Shown here one piece after another: positions 51,951-60,323 of a stretch of 64,000 nt of DNA. Under the pieces are notes generated by a model that had not been told where the DNA came from, ran no database searches, and saw nothing but the letters and a program-made list of their open reading frames with translations. Numbering within the stretch: position 1 is the first letter of the stretch; each line of letters opens with the position of its first letter. Where the stretch lies: the NCBI RefSeq assembly GCF_000786655.1, contig NZ_JROM01000058.1, positions 1 through 64,000 on the forward strand, in the 5' to 3' direction. The DNA comes from Kocuria marina. Lineage in GTDB: Bacteria; Actinomycetota; Actinomycetes; Actinomycetales; Micrococcaceae. The translations under genes and the position numbers were made by a program.

Positions 51951-52355
51951 GACAAACACCTCACCTCGTGCAACGTTCCGGAACGGTCCCGGACCTCCAC
52001 ACTCCCAGCGGGCGCGGGGACCTCGCAATGGCCGAACGGCCAGTTCTCGAAGGTGGGGCATCCCGTCGACGTAGCTCAGTCGGCCACAACTTCGGAGGCA
52101 CCCCAAGGCCATCCGCGCACTTTGGGGAACTCCCACGCCACCGGCGATTTCTGGGGCAGTCCAAAGCCACTCACCCGCCCTGATACTGGCTTCCGCTCGC
52201 CCAGAATCTTGATACTGGCTTCCCCGTGCCCAAAAATCTGCGAGACCCACATGGGCGGGCATTCCCGGGGACGGGTCAGCGGGGCATTGCCGCGGCGGGT
52301 CACTGGGATATCGCCGTGGCACCGTGTTCCACGCCGCGGCAGCAGGAGCGCCGGG
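51951..52355. other. Gene-free gap holding repeat array C
   Basis: No gene is seen. Besides array C (52081-52240), 52274-52321 contains two imperfect 24-bp tandem copies starting CGGGTCAGCGGGG and CGGGTCACTGGGA. These sit just after the surE stop and are unrelated to the array. Confidence 0.5.
52081..52240 (+). repeat. Intergenic degenerate repeat array, copy C
   Basis: Five units in the same order as the other arrays: three forward (TTCGGAGGCACCCCAAGGCC; TTTGGGGAACTCCCACGCCA; TTTCTGGGGCAGTCCAAAGC), then two reverse (ATACTGGCTTCCGCTCGCCC; ATACTGGCTTCCCCGTGCCC). The order and spacing match array A in opposite orientation. Confidence 0.8.
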
Positions 52356-53222
52356 TCACGTGCGGCGCATGACCGTGGCGGCGTCCACGGTGACGTCGCC
52401 CAGGGGGCCCGGTGCGGCGTCGTCGGCGGAGGGATCGCGGGGGGTGATGCCCAGCGCGTCGGGTGCAATGGTGCGCAGGGTCTGGTGGGGGTCGTCCACC
52501 GGGGCGCGCAGCAGGGTGGCCGTGGCCCAGCCGTGGGTGAGGAGGTAGTGGTCGCTGTCGGGTTCCTCCGGGCCGGTCTCGGCGCTGTATGTGACGGCGA
52601 TGTGCTTCTCGTCCCCGCGGCCGATCTGCGCCTGCACCGCGCCGAAGCCCGCCAACCGCGCGGGTTTGAGGCCGCGGAGGCGTTCGGGGGCGACGTCGGG
52701 GACGTTGATGTTGAGGATCCACTCGTCGAACGGGCGGGTCTCCCATCGCTCGAGCGCGAACCGGGTGACCAGATGTGCGGTGTCCCAGTGCTGCGGCGCG
52801 CCGGACGTGATGGACACCGCGATGCCGGGGATCCCGTGGGACGCGGCCGTCAGGACTGCCCCCACGGTGCCGGAATGCAATGTGGCCTTGCCCGTGTTCG
52901 CGCCCAGGTTGACCCCCGAGAGCACGAGATCGGGCCGCTGGCCGAACGCCCCGTAGGACGCCAGGAACGCGATCAGCGCCGGGGCGGCCTTGACGCCCAC
53001 GCAGTCGACGTCGCGTGGCATCCCGGGCGGCGCAGCTGCGACCAGCGCGATCCGCCCGTCGATCTCCTCACCGGAGAGGGAGGAACTTGCCCCCGAGTAC
53101 TCCTCGGCGGGTGCGGCCACCTTCACGGTGTGCCCCCGATCCAATGCAGCGCGCACCAGAACCGCGAGCCCCGGGGACGAGATGCCGTCGTCATTGGTGA
53201 CCAGGATGTGCATGTGCACCAT
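52356..53222 (-). CDS. surE: 5'/3'-nucleotidase SurE
   Basis: A metal-dependent survival-protein phosphatase acting on nucleoside monophosphates and short polyphosphates in the cytosol. 288 residues. The N-terminal metal site ILVTNDDGISSPG and the later DLVLSGVNLGANTGKATLHS with SGTVGAVLTAASHGIPGIAV are all family signatures. The C-terminus is extended by an acidic tail. The ATG could be 53222 or 53213 (MHILVTNDDG); no ribosome site decides. No stationary-phase partner genes lie nearby. Confidence 0.92.
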   Translation of the reverse strand: MVHMHILVTNDDGISSPGLAVLVRAALDRGHTVKVAAPAEEYSGASSSLSGEEIDGRIALVAAAPPGMPRDVDCVGVKAAPALIAFLASYGAFGQRPDLVLSGVNLGANTGKATLHSGTVGAVLTAASHGIPGIAVSITSGAPQHWDTAHLVTRFALERWETRPFDEWILNINVPDVAPERLRGLKPARLAGFGAVQAQIGRGDEKHIAVTYSAETGPEEPDSDHYLLTHGWATATLLRAPVDDPHQTLRTIAPDALGITPRDPSADDAAPGPLGDVTVDAATVMRRT

Positions 53223-53432
53223 GGTGACACGCGCCCGTCACGCGGACCAGAGCCCGTTATTCGGGTCAGGCCTCCCAGAAGGACCAGCCCGGTCGCGCTT
53301 CACGCGGGCCGGACTGGCCGCGACGACGTCCGGTCAGGGTGCGCTGGGCGTCAGGCCGAACTACCCGGTGCGTCGAGCCGAAGCCGGGTCGTGGCACCGA
53401 GTCAGAGAACCACAGGTCAAGTACCCGAAGCG
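53223..53432. other. Gap without recognisable feature
   Basis: This 210-bp stretch between the surE start and the PfkB kinase stop is GC-rich with short CCGAAGC-type echoes, but I see no gene, hairpin terminator or clear repeat unit. Confidence 0.4.
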
Positions 53433-54395
53433 TCAGGAGAGCGTGCGCACCGTGATCTCGCGGGCGAACTTCTCGATGGTCGTGCGGTTGCCGGTCCCCA
53501 GGCCGCGGCGCGCCACGTTCAACGCTCCCGCCGAAGCCCCCAGTGCCACGGCCTGCACGAGTTCGAGCCCGCGCGCCAGCCCCACCGAGATCCCCGCGGT
53601 CATGGAATCCCCCGCCCCACGATGGTCCAGCGGTGTGATGGACGGCGCGGAGACCTCCCGGACCGAGTCCTTCTCCACGAGCAGCGCGGGGTCCTTGGCA
53701 CGCGAGATCACCACGGCGCCCGCACCGCGTTCGAGCAGCATGTGTCCCGCGCTCACCAGGGCCTCCGCGGTGTCCTCCGTGACGAGTTCGAGATCGCGCA
53801 CCTCTTCGTGGCTGATCTTGAGCACGTCCACGTTCGCCGCCACGGCCGCGAGCGCGGGCTTGCCACTGAGGTCCGCGACCACGGTGGTCCCGGCATCCCG
53901 CGTGTCCCGAATGAGGCGGCCGAAGAACGACGCCGGCACCACGTCCCCGGGTTCCGCCCCGGTGACCGTGAGGACGTCCGAGGCGAGCGCGTCCACGAAC
54001 GCGGTGCCGTAGAGGTCGTCCAGTTCGTGGCGGGAGAGCTCCGGGGGTGGCATGTGGGCCACGGTCTCCCGGTCCTCACCGCGCAGGTCGTAGACATACC
54101 CGCCGTTGCCGTACCCGTAGCGCACCGCATTGACCTGCATGCCCAGCCCGTCCAGCATGGTGCGGATCAGCGAGCCCAGTTCCCCGCCGAACGGCCCGCT
54201 CACGGACACGTCCGCCCCCAGCGACCCGGCCATCCGGGCGACCCACAGCCCTTGCCCGCCGGGGTGCATGTGCACGTCCGACTCGTGGGAACTACGGTTA
54301 CGATGCGCAGCCGGTTCCGTGATTTCCGTGATCAGCAGCGGAGTGGGAACCAGGATGGAGATACGCGGCTTGGGGCCGGGGCGGGTCTCGGTCAC
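53433..54395 (-). CDS. PfkB-family sugar kinase
   Basis: A 320-residue ribokinase/1-phosphofructokinase-like ATP-dependent kinase. The N-terminal glycine motif is MHPGGQGLWVARMAGSLGAD, the substrate-side loop DLSGKPALAAVAANVDVLKI, and the catalytic anion hole DHRGAGDSMTAGISVGLA with the base aspartate in GAGDS. The HPGGQG variant (instead of GGxxxN) is closest to 1-phosphofructokinase/tagatose-type members. Substrate unknown; no sugar-transport genes are adjacent. The GTG start at 54393-54395 has TAGCTT at -12 to -7, consistent with leaderless transcription. Confidence 0.85.
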   Translation of the reverse strand: MTETRPGPKPRISILVPTPLLITEITEPAAHRNRSSHESDVHMHPGGQGLWVARMAGSLGADVSVSGPFGGELGSLIRTMLDGLGMQVNAVRYGYGNGGYVYDLRGEDRETVAHMPPPELSRHELDDLYGTAFVDALASDVLTVTGAEPGDVVPASFFGRLIRDTRDAGTTVVADLSGKPALAAVAANVDVLKISHEEVRDLELVTEDTAEALVSAGHMLLERGAGAVVISRAKDPALLVEKDSVREVSAPSITPLDHRGAGDSMTAGISVGLARGLELVQAVALGASAGALNVARRGLGTGNRTTIEKFAREITVRTLS

Positions 54396-54401
54396 GAACG
54401 A

Positions 54402-54407
54402 AAGCTA
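54402..54407 (-). promoter_or_regulatory. -10 box for a leaderless kinase transcript
   Basis: TAGCTT read on the minus strand, at exactly -12 to -7 of GTG 54395. Confidence 0.5.
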
Positions 54408-54456
54408 CCTGACACGGGCGCTGGTGAACAGCACACCAAGGTGTCACCATGGTGGG

Positions 54457-54936
54457 ATGAACGTCACCGCACCGGTTCGTATCGTGGAAGGTCAGGCCGC
54501 CAGTGAGCACACGCTGCGCGCCCTGAGCGCGTACTTCAGCGAGTTGAACAACCGGATCGACGGCGGTTTCGATCCCGAACTCACCGAGGTCACCGCCCCG
54601 GAGGACGTCACTCCGCCGCACGGGGATTTCTTCCTCATGACGGATTTGGTCACGGGCTCGGTCATCGCGTGCGGCGCGGTGCGCAAACTCGACGATGACC
54701 GCGTGGAACTGCGCCGGATCTGGGTCACCCCGGAACACCGCGGACAGGGCCACGCGCGCACCCTGGTGCGGGCACTCGAGAACAAGGTGCGCGCTTTCGG
54801 CGCCACCACGGCCGTGGTCTCCCTCAACGAGGAGATGACCGAGGGGATCGCGATGTTCCGCAAGCGCGGCTACGAACCCGTGGATTCCTTCCACGACGCC
54901 ACCACGGCCTCGGTCTTCCTGGCCCGCCAGTTGTAG
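54457..54936 (+). CDS. GNAT-family acetyltransferase
   Basis: A 159-residue acyltransferase using acetyl-CoA. The fold is seen in ACGAVRKLDDDRVELRRIWV followed by the CoA pyrophosphate loop TPEHRGQGHARTLVRALENK (Q/RxxGxG/A type) and the C-terminal strand AMFRKRGYEPVDSFHD. Substrate unknown. The ATG at 54457 begins the fold. It is divergent from the PfkB kinase with 61 bp between starts. Confidence 0.82.
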   Translation: MNVTAPVRIVEGQAASEHTLRALSAYFSELNNRIDGGFDPELTEVTAPEDVTPPHGDFFLMTDLVTGSVIACGAVRKLDDDRVELRRIWVTPEHRGQGHARTLVRALENKVRAFGATTAVVSLNEEMTEGIAMFRKRGYEPVDSFHDATTASVFLARQL

Positions 54937-54999
54937 ACCCACCGATCGCAGGCCAGCAGTCACAAACCCGCAGGGTATGAGCCCGCCGAGCGGTGAACC

Positions 55000-55419
55000 T
55001 CAGTCGCGGGCCTCGCGCGTCTTCTTCCGGTTGGCCTTGTCGATCGCCTCGACCAATTCGTCCTTGGCCATGTCCGAGCGTCCCGTGATGTCCAGCTCCT
55101 GGGCGAGTTCGTACAGGTGCTCCTTGCCGGCATTAGCGTCCACCCCGCCGGCGGTGTCCTCCGAGTTCAGACCGCCCTTCTCGGCGCTGTCGTCCGAGGG
55201 CCCGTTGTGCTCCTTGGGCTCCCAGTGGTCCCCGACCTTCTCGTGGGTGTGCTTGACGGCCGACCACGCGGTGCGCGCCGCCCGAGCGTCGTCGTGGTAT
55301 TCCTCCTGCGCCGAGCCGTAGGTCTGCGCGAACGTGTCCTGTGCCTTCTCGTCCGAGCGTTGCAGCGTGGACGGGATCTCGTCCTGGCGTGCACGGCCGT
55401 TCTTCTTCGCCTTGGGCAC
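55000..55419 (-). CDS. ChaB-domain protein with Rho-N/SAP-like tail
   Basis: A 139-residue cytosolic protein. Residues about 10-60 match ChaB (DEIPSTLQRSDEKAQDTFAQ, TYGSAQEEYHDDARAARTAW, SAVKHTHEKVGDHW), named after the cation-transport accessory of E. coli. The C-terminal 40 residues (HLYELAQELDITGRSDMAKD) look like the small helical Rho N-terminal/SAP-type domain. The GTG start at 55417-55419 has GAGGAGG upstream. A HAIR heat-shock operator lies 84 bp upstream and a second divergently before hsp20, so it may belong to the HspR regulon. Confidence 0.8.
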   Translation of the reverse strand: MPKAKKNGRARQDEIPSTLQRSDEKAQDTFAQTYGSAQEEYHDDARAARTAWSAVKHTHEKVGDHWEPKEHNGPSDDSAEKGGLNSEDTAGGVDANAGKEHLYELAQELDITGRSDMAKDELVEAIDKANRKKTREARD

Positions 55420-55502
55420 GGGGGCCTCCTCAAAGCGTTCGGGTGTCACTGATGGCTTGATTCTACGCGCCGCCGACGCCGCTGCGACAGGCCCGCCCGC
55501 TG

Positions 55503-55523
55503 CTTGAGTCAGTGCCACTCAAC
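55503..55523. promoter_or_regulatory. HAIR element (HspR operator) 1
   Basis: CTTGAGT-N7-ACTCAAC, 13 of 14 arm positions matching the HspR consensus CTTGAGT-N7-ACTCAAG, on the ChaB side of the divergent region. Confidence 0.8.
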
Positions 55524-55576
55524 TTTCGTACGTCAATGGCTAGCACTTCCGCCGAGAGCCTGCTACATTAGATGTT

Positions 55577-55597
55577 GTTGAGTCACAGAGACTCAAG
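55577..55597. promoter_or_regulatory. HAIR element (HspR operator) 2
   Basis: GTTGAGT-N7-ACTCAAG, 13 of 14 arm positions, 81 bases before the hsp20 ATG. It overlaps the expected start of transcription behind a TACATT -10-like box at 55564-55569. Confidence 0.85.
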
Positions 55598-55677
55598 AAA
55601 CGTGATGGCTCCACGCGGGAAATCACCGGATCGCGGGGCACAACACGTCGGTGTCACAGAGTGAAGGAGTAATCGTC

Positions 55678-56172
55678 ATGGCTACATTCGATCCGTTCTC
55701 CGAGGTCCAGAACTTCGCCAACCAGGTCCTCTCCGGCCGCAACGGCCTGGAGCAGATGCCCATGGACCTCTACCGTCAGGACGCCAACTATTACCTCGCC
55801 GCGGACCTGCCGGGCATCGATCCCACGAGCGTGGACGTGGACGTGGACGGTCAGCTGCTGACCATCCGTGCGCAGCGTCGTCTGCCCTCCGCTGAGAAGG
55901 ACACCAAGTGGATCGTGCGCGAGCGTCGCAGCCACTCGTTCGTCCGCCAGCTCAACCTGGGCCAGGGCATCGACACGGAGAACATCACCGCCGCGTACGA
56001 CAACGGCGTGCTGACCGTGACCATCCCCGTGTCCCCCAAGTCCCAGCCGCGCAAGATCCAGGTGGCCACCGGCCAGGAACACCACGACAACGTAATCCTG
56101 GAGCACGACAAGGGCTCGGACGAGGACCGCTCGCAGAACGTGCAGAAGGACTCCGAGGGGTCGCAGGACTGA
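55678..56172 (+). CDS. Small heat-shock protein (Hsp20/alpha-crystallin)
   Basis: A 164-residue ATP-independent holdase chaperone. The alpha-crystallin domain spans about residues 35-125 (LYRQDANYYLAADLPGIDPT, LNLGQGIDTENITAAYDNGV, LTVTIPVSPKSQPRKIQV, with the GVLTVTIP signature). The tail is hydrophilic and acidic. GAAGGAG precedes ATG 55678. Two HAIR elements upstream indicate repression by HspR and induction on heat shock. Confidence 0.93.
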   Translation: MATFDPFSEVQNFANQVLSGRNGLEQMPMDLYRQDANYYLAADLPGIDPTSVDVDVDGQLLTIRAQRRLPSAEKDTKWIVRERRSHSFVRQLNLGQGIDTENITAAYDNGVLTVTIPVSPKSQPRKIQVATGQEHHDNVILEHDKGSDEDRSQNVQKDSEGSQD

Positions 56173-56275
56173 CCAGAACCGAACAAGGCCGATCAGGACC
56201 GACCCTTCACCGGCACTGACCGGCGAATCCACCCGGTCGGAACAGGCCTGCTGAATCGGGGGCTCACCGCCCATG

Positions 56276-56319
56276 ACATGACTGTGCCCCGCAGGTGACC
56301 CTGCGGGGCACAGTCATGT
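56276..56319. terminator. 20-bp perfect-stem bidirectional terminator
   Basis: Arms 56276-56295 and 56300-56319 are perfectly complementary with loop TGAC, between the convergent hsp20 and MMPL-hydrolase genes. Confidence 0.9.
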
Positions 56320-56330
56320 TCACGGCGGGG

Positions 56331-59300
56331 TCAGCGGTTCATCCACCGCACCACGTGGTCGAGGTCCTCGGACGCGCGGGAGGACCAGACCATGAGCGCG
56401 TACACGTGCGGTCCGCCCTCGCACACCACCGCGGTGGTGTCCACGTTCGCGCGCACCAGCTCGGCCACGAACTCCATGGTGTCCGGGTAGAGCATGTCCC
56501 GGTCACCCTGCAGCACGAACGTGCGGGGCAGTCCGCGCACGTCGCCGAACGCGGGGCTCACCATGGGGTCGGTGACGTCCCGGGTGCCGGCCCACCAGCG
56601 CGCGGCGGCCCGGGCGCCGTCGGTACCGAGCATGTGGTCCGCGTCCCGGTACGCCTCGATCTGGGGGTTCGTCACCGTGGTGTCCACCCACGGGGCCATG
56701 AGGATCAGACCCGCCACGCCGAAATCGTCCGCGTCCCGCAGTCGCATGGCCTGGGCCAGCGCCAGACCACCGCCGGCGGAATCGCCCGACAGGAAGACCC
56801 GCGGGCCGAACGAACGGGCCAGGTCCCACACGCCATCGGCGAGTTCGAGCGCCTCGTCCACCGTGTGATCGGGGGCGAGTCCGTAGCCCGGCACCACCAC
56901 GGTGGCCCCGGTGCGCTGCATCAGGGCGTCGATCCAGCGCCAGTGCACCGTGGTCATGGGGTTCACGTATGCGCCACCGTGCCAGTGCACGACCACCGGG
57001 GCGTCCGCCCGGGTGAGGGCCGCCTTGGGCCGCGCGACGATGACCGGGTACCCGGCCACCATGACCTTCTCGAAGCTCGCGCGCTTGTGCATCGCCTTGT
57101 GCGGTGCCGCTTCCTCGCCACGCACGGCCAGGGACTCGAGCAGCTTCTCCTCGGAATCCAGTACGTCCGGGAGCACCCGCAGCGCCTGGTTCGTGGCGCG
57201 CAGCACCGGGTCCGCGGCACGCACGATCACGTCCGCAGCCGGCTTCGCGGCCCGGTCCTCGGCGATGCACGTGCTCGTGGAGGCCGCCGCGTGCCGACCA
57301 CGACGCCGCTGGGCCCCGGTGGTCCCGGGCGTTGCGGCGTCCTCGCGGGAGCCGCCGTTCTCGGCAGCGCCCGCGGTCTCGCCGCGGTGCTGATCGTCGT
57401 CGGCCATGGGACCGACGGGGGCCCCGGCGGCACGGTGCTGCCCGGTCGAGCGGTGCGCAGTTCCCCGGTGGTCGGTGGCACGGTGATCGGCCGCGGTGCG
57501 GTGGTTCCCGACGTGACCGTGGGTCCGCTCGCCGGCCCCGGCACGGTGACCGTGCGACGTCGTCCGACCGGAAACACCGGCCGCACCCGCTGCGCCGGCC
57601 GCACCCGCGGTGGCCACGGCGGCGGCGGTCCCGACGTGCTGCCCGTGACCGGAATCCCCCCGGCGCTTCCCGGACACCGCGCGATGGCGACCGGTGACGG
57701 GGGCGGTTTCGGCGGCGTCGCCCGCGGACACCGTGCCGGACTGCCCGGCACCCTGCGCGGCGAGGGACTCACCTTCGACGTCCACGTGCGGGAGGATCTT
57801 GTCCAGCCAGCGCGGGAGCCACCAGGCCTTCCCGCCCAGCAAACGCATGACCGCGGGGATCAGGAGCATGCGCACCACGAACGCGTCCAGGAGGACACCG
57901 ATCGCGAGCGCGAAGCCGATGGGCCGGATCATGGCCATGTCCGCGAAGATGAAGCCTGCGAACACGGAGATCATGATGATCGCCGCGGCGGTGACCACGG
58001 AGCGGCCCGCCTTGAAGCCGTAGACCACGGCCTGGCGCGCGGGGTGCCCGTGGGCGTAGGCCTCGCGCATCCCGGAGACCAGGAACAACTGGTAGTCCAT
58101 GGCCAGGCCGAACAGGATGCCGATCATCAGCGTGGGCAGGAAGCTCAGGATGGGCCCGGGATCGTGCACGCCGAACACGGCGCCGCCCCAACCCCACTGG
58201 TACACGGCCACCACGGCACCGAAGGCCGCGAGCACGGAGAGCAGGAAGCCCAGCGTGGCGATCACCGGGACCAGAATGGAGCGGAAGACCATGAGCAGCA
58301 ACAGCAGCGAGATGATCAGCACGACGCCCAGGTAGAGGGGCAGTTTCTCCCCCAGCAAATGGGAGACGTCGATGTTCGCCGCGGTGGTGCCGGCCACGCC
58401 CACGTGGACGTCCTCGCTGGCCTGGAGGTCGCCGTTGAGGTCACGGATGTTGTTGACGAGTTCCTCGGTCGCGGCGTCCGCGGGGCCCGAGGAGGGGATC
58501 ACCTGGATCACGCCGGTGGTGTTGTCGTCCGTGGTCACGCCCGGGAGGACGTTGGCGACGTCGTCCTTCTGCGCCAGCCGGTCCGCCACGGTGTTCATCT
58601 TGTCCGTGGCCTCGGCGTCACTGAGACCCTCGGGAAGGTCCACGACCACCGCGAGCGGTCCGTTCTCACCCGCGCCGAAGTCGTCCGCGATGCGTTGGTA
58701 GGCCTGGTACTGGGTGCTGTCCTGGGGTTCGGTGGACGCGTCCGGTAGACCCAGACGCATGGTCTGGGCCGGCAGTGCGAGCACGATGAGCACGGCCGCG
58801 CACGCCAGGGTGGTGATCCAGGGGTGGCGCAGGTGCAGGGGGACGTCGTGCTCGTCGATGTTCTCCTGGCGGGGCGCGGCGTCGCGCACCTTCTTGGGCA
58901 GCACACGCCGTCCGGCGAGGGAGAGCAGAGCAGGGGTGAGTGTGAGTGTCAACAGCAGGGCGATCGCCACGGCCACACCGGCCACCGTGCCCATGAGCCC
59001 CAGGAACGGGATCGCGGTCACGTTCAGGGCCACCAGGGCCACGATCACGGTCAGCGCCGCGAAGAACACGGCCGTGCCGGCGGTGCCCACGGCCATCCCT
59101 ATAGATTCCCGCACGGGCATACCTCGGCGCAACTGCTGCCGATGCCGGTTGAGCACGAACAGGGAGTAGTCGATCCCCACGGCCAGGCCCAGCATGACCC
59201 CGAGCATGGGGGTCACGGACATCATGTCGATCACGCCGGAGAACGCGAGGGTGGCACTCGTGGCGATGGCCACGCCCAAAAGCGCGGTCAACACGGGCAG

Positions 59301-60110
59301 CACCGCGGGGACCATGGCGCGCAGCATGATGAGCAGCACCAGGGCCGCGATGATCACGCCCACGATCTCCGCCGGACCCACCAGGGAGGAGATGTCCTGC
59401 GCGATCTCCTGGGAGAACTCGGCGTCCACACCGTCCACGGGGTGGTCCTTGATGGCGTCCATCACTGCGCTCTTGGTGTCCGATTCCACCGAGGTCTGGT
59501 CCACCGAGAAGCTCACCACGCTGATCGCGGAGTTACCGTCCTGGGAGACCACGCGGTAGTCACCCATGCGTTCCATGGCCCGTTCGCTCTCTTCGAGCTG
59601 GGCCTTCTGTTGGGCGATCTGCTGCGGGTCGATCCCGCGCTGCTGCAGGATGCGCTGTTCGCTCACGCCCGGCGGCAGGTTCTGACGCAGCTGCGCGAGC
59701 GCTTGCTCGCCCTGCTCGAGCTGCTGGCGGCCGTCCCGCAACTGCTGCCGACCGTCATCCAGCTGCTGCTGCGTCTGGAACGGGTTGCTCGTGGAGGCCA
59801 CCTGGTCCACGTCCTCGGTGGCCTTCAGTGCCTCGGCGATGCCGTCCTTCTGGGCCTGCGTGAACTCGGAGCCGTCCTCCGTGAAGAACACGACGCGCCC
59901 CGTGCCCCGGTTGGCCTCCGGCAGTTCGTCCTTGAGCCGGTCCGCGAGGTTCTGCGTCTCGGTCCCCGGGATCGTGATGGCGTTGCTCAGGTTCACGCCC
60001 GACACGGCGACCCCGCCCACGGCCAACGCGAGCGCCGCGAGCCATACCAAGATCACCGCCCACGCGTGGGAGGCTGCGCTCTTGCCCAGCCTGTACAGAA
60101 GTCGTGCCAC
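56331..60110 (-). CDS. MMPL/RND transporter fused to an HSL-type alpha/beta hydrolase
   Basis: A 1259-residue fusion. Residues 1-777 form a complete two-repeat MMPL lipid transporter: an N-terminal helix, a periplasmic domain with a Gln-rich coiled coil at about 115-200, the proton-relay motifs GIDYSLFVLNRHRQQLRRG and AMDYQLFLVSGMREAYAHG, and two six-helix bundles. Residues about 778-948 are a Gly/Ala/His/Arg-rich linker. Residues 949-1259 form a hormone-sensitive-lipase-like esterase with oxyanion HGG at 1044-1046, nucleophile S1111 (GDSAGG), and D1203 and H1235 as the likely acid and base. The hydrolase should face the cytosol after the last helix. The substrate is perhaps an acylated lipid. 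GTG start with AGGAGA; a TetR gene lies 213 bp upstream. Confidence 0.92.
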   Translation of the reverse strand: MARLLYRLGKSAASHAWAVILVWLAALALAVGGVAVSGVNLSNAITIPGTETQNLADRLKDELPEANRGTGRVVFFTEDGSEFTQAQKDGIAEALKATEDVDQVASTSNPFQTQQQLDDGRQQLRDGRQQLEQGEQALAQLRQNLPPGVSEQRILQQRGIDPQQIAQQKAQLEESERAMERMGDYRVVSQDGNSAISVVSFSVDQTSVESDTKSAVMDAIKDHPVDGVDAEFSQEIAQDISSLVGPAEIVGVIIAALVLLIMLRAMVPAVLPVLTALLGVAIATSATLAFSGVIDMMSVTPMLGVMLGLAVGIDYSLFVLNRHRQQLRRGMPVRESIGMAVGTAGTAVFFAALTVIVALVALNVTAIPFLGLMGTVAGVAVAIALLLTLTLTPALLSLAGRRVLPKKVRDAAPRQENIDEHDVPLHLRHPWITTLACAAVLIVLALPAQTMRLGLPDASTEPQDSTQYQAYQRIADDFGAGENGPLAVVVDLPEGLSDAEATDKMNTVADRLAQKDDVANVLPGVTTDDNTTGVIQVIPSSGPADAATEELVNNIRDLNGDLQASEDVHVGVAGTTAANIDVSHLLGEKLPLYLGVVLIISLLLLLMVFRSILVPVIATLGFLLSVLAAFGAVVAVYQWGWGGAVFGVHDPGPILSFLPTLMIGILFGLAMDYQLFLVSGMREAYAHGHPARQAVVYGFKAGRSVVTAAAIIMISVFAGFIFADMAMIRPIGFALAIGVLLDAFVVRMLLIPAVMRLLGGKAWWLPRWLDKILPHVDVEGESLAAQGAGQSGTVSAGDAAETAPVTGRHRAVSGKRRGDSGHGQHVGTAAAVATAGAAGAAGAAGVSGRTTSHGHRAGAGERTHGHVGNHRTAADHRATDHRGTAHRSTGQHRAAGAPVGPMADDDQHRGETAGAAENGGSREDAATPGTTGAQRRRGRHAAASTSTCIAEDRAAKPAADVIVRAADPVLRATNQALRVLPDVLDSEEKLLESLAVRGEEAAPHKAMHKRASFEKVMVAGYPVIVARPKAALTRADAPVVVHWHGGAYVNPMTTVHWRWIDALMQRTGATVVVPGYGLAPDHTVDEALELADGVWDLARSFGPRVFLSGDSAGGGLALAQAMRLRDADDFGVAGLILMAPWVDTTVTNPQIEAYRDADHMLGTDGARAAARWWAGTRDVTDPMVSPAFGDVRGLPRTFVLQGDRDMLYPDTMEFVAELVRANVDTTAVVCEGGPHVYALMVWSSRASEDLDHVVRWMNR

Positions 60111-60323
60111 GGGATTCTCCTACTGGATTGGAAGTTCTCTGGTGCGTGCGCCGCGCGGGTCGGCGGGTGGTCGGTTCGTGGGGGGCTGTGCGGTTGTCGA
60201 CGACGCCGCGGCGCCGGCTCTCGCCGTCAGGTCCCGGTGGTGCGTGTCGATGATGGGGCCGGATCGTCGGGCAGGTGCTTCGGACCGATGCTTCGCCCGG
60301 GTGCTTCGTCTCGGGATGCCGCA

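Noticed and set aside
51241-52240. Integron attC cassette array
   Set aside because: No integrase gene, no GTTRRRY core pattern at unit ends, and the flanking genes are ordinary chromosomal genes.
52274-52321. Part of the dispersed repeat family
   Set aside because: The two 24-bp tandem copies (CGGGTCA...) lack the GGCAC/GCC core and look like a separate local duplication.
60111-60323. Small gene or repeat in the MMPL/tetR gap
   Set aside because: Only short GTGCTTCG echoes are present; no start with a ribosome site and no consistent unit.
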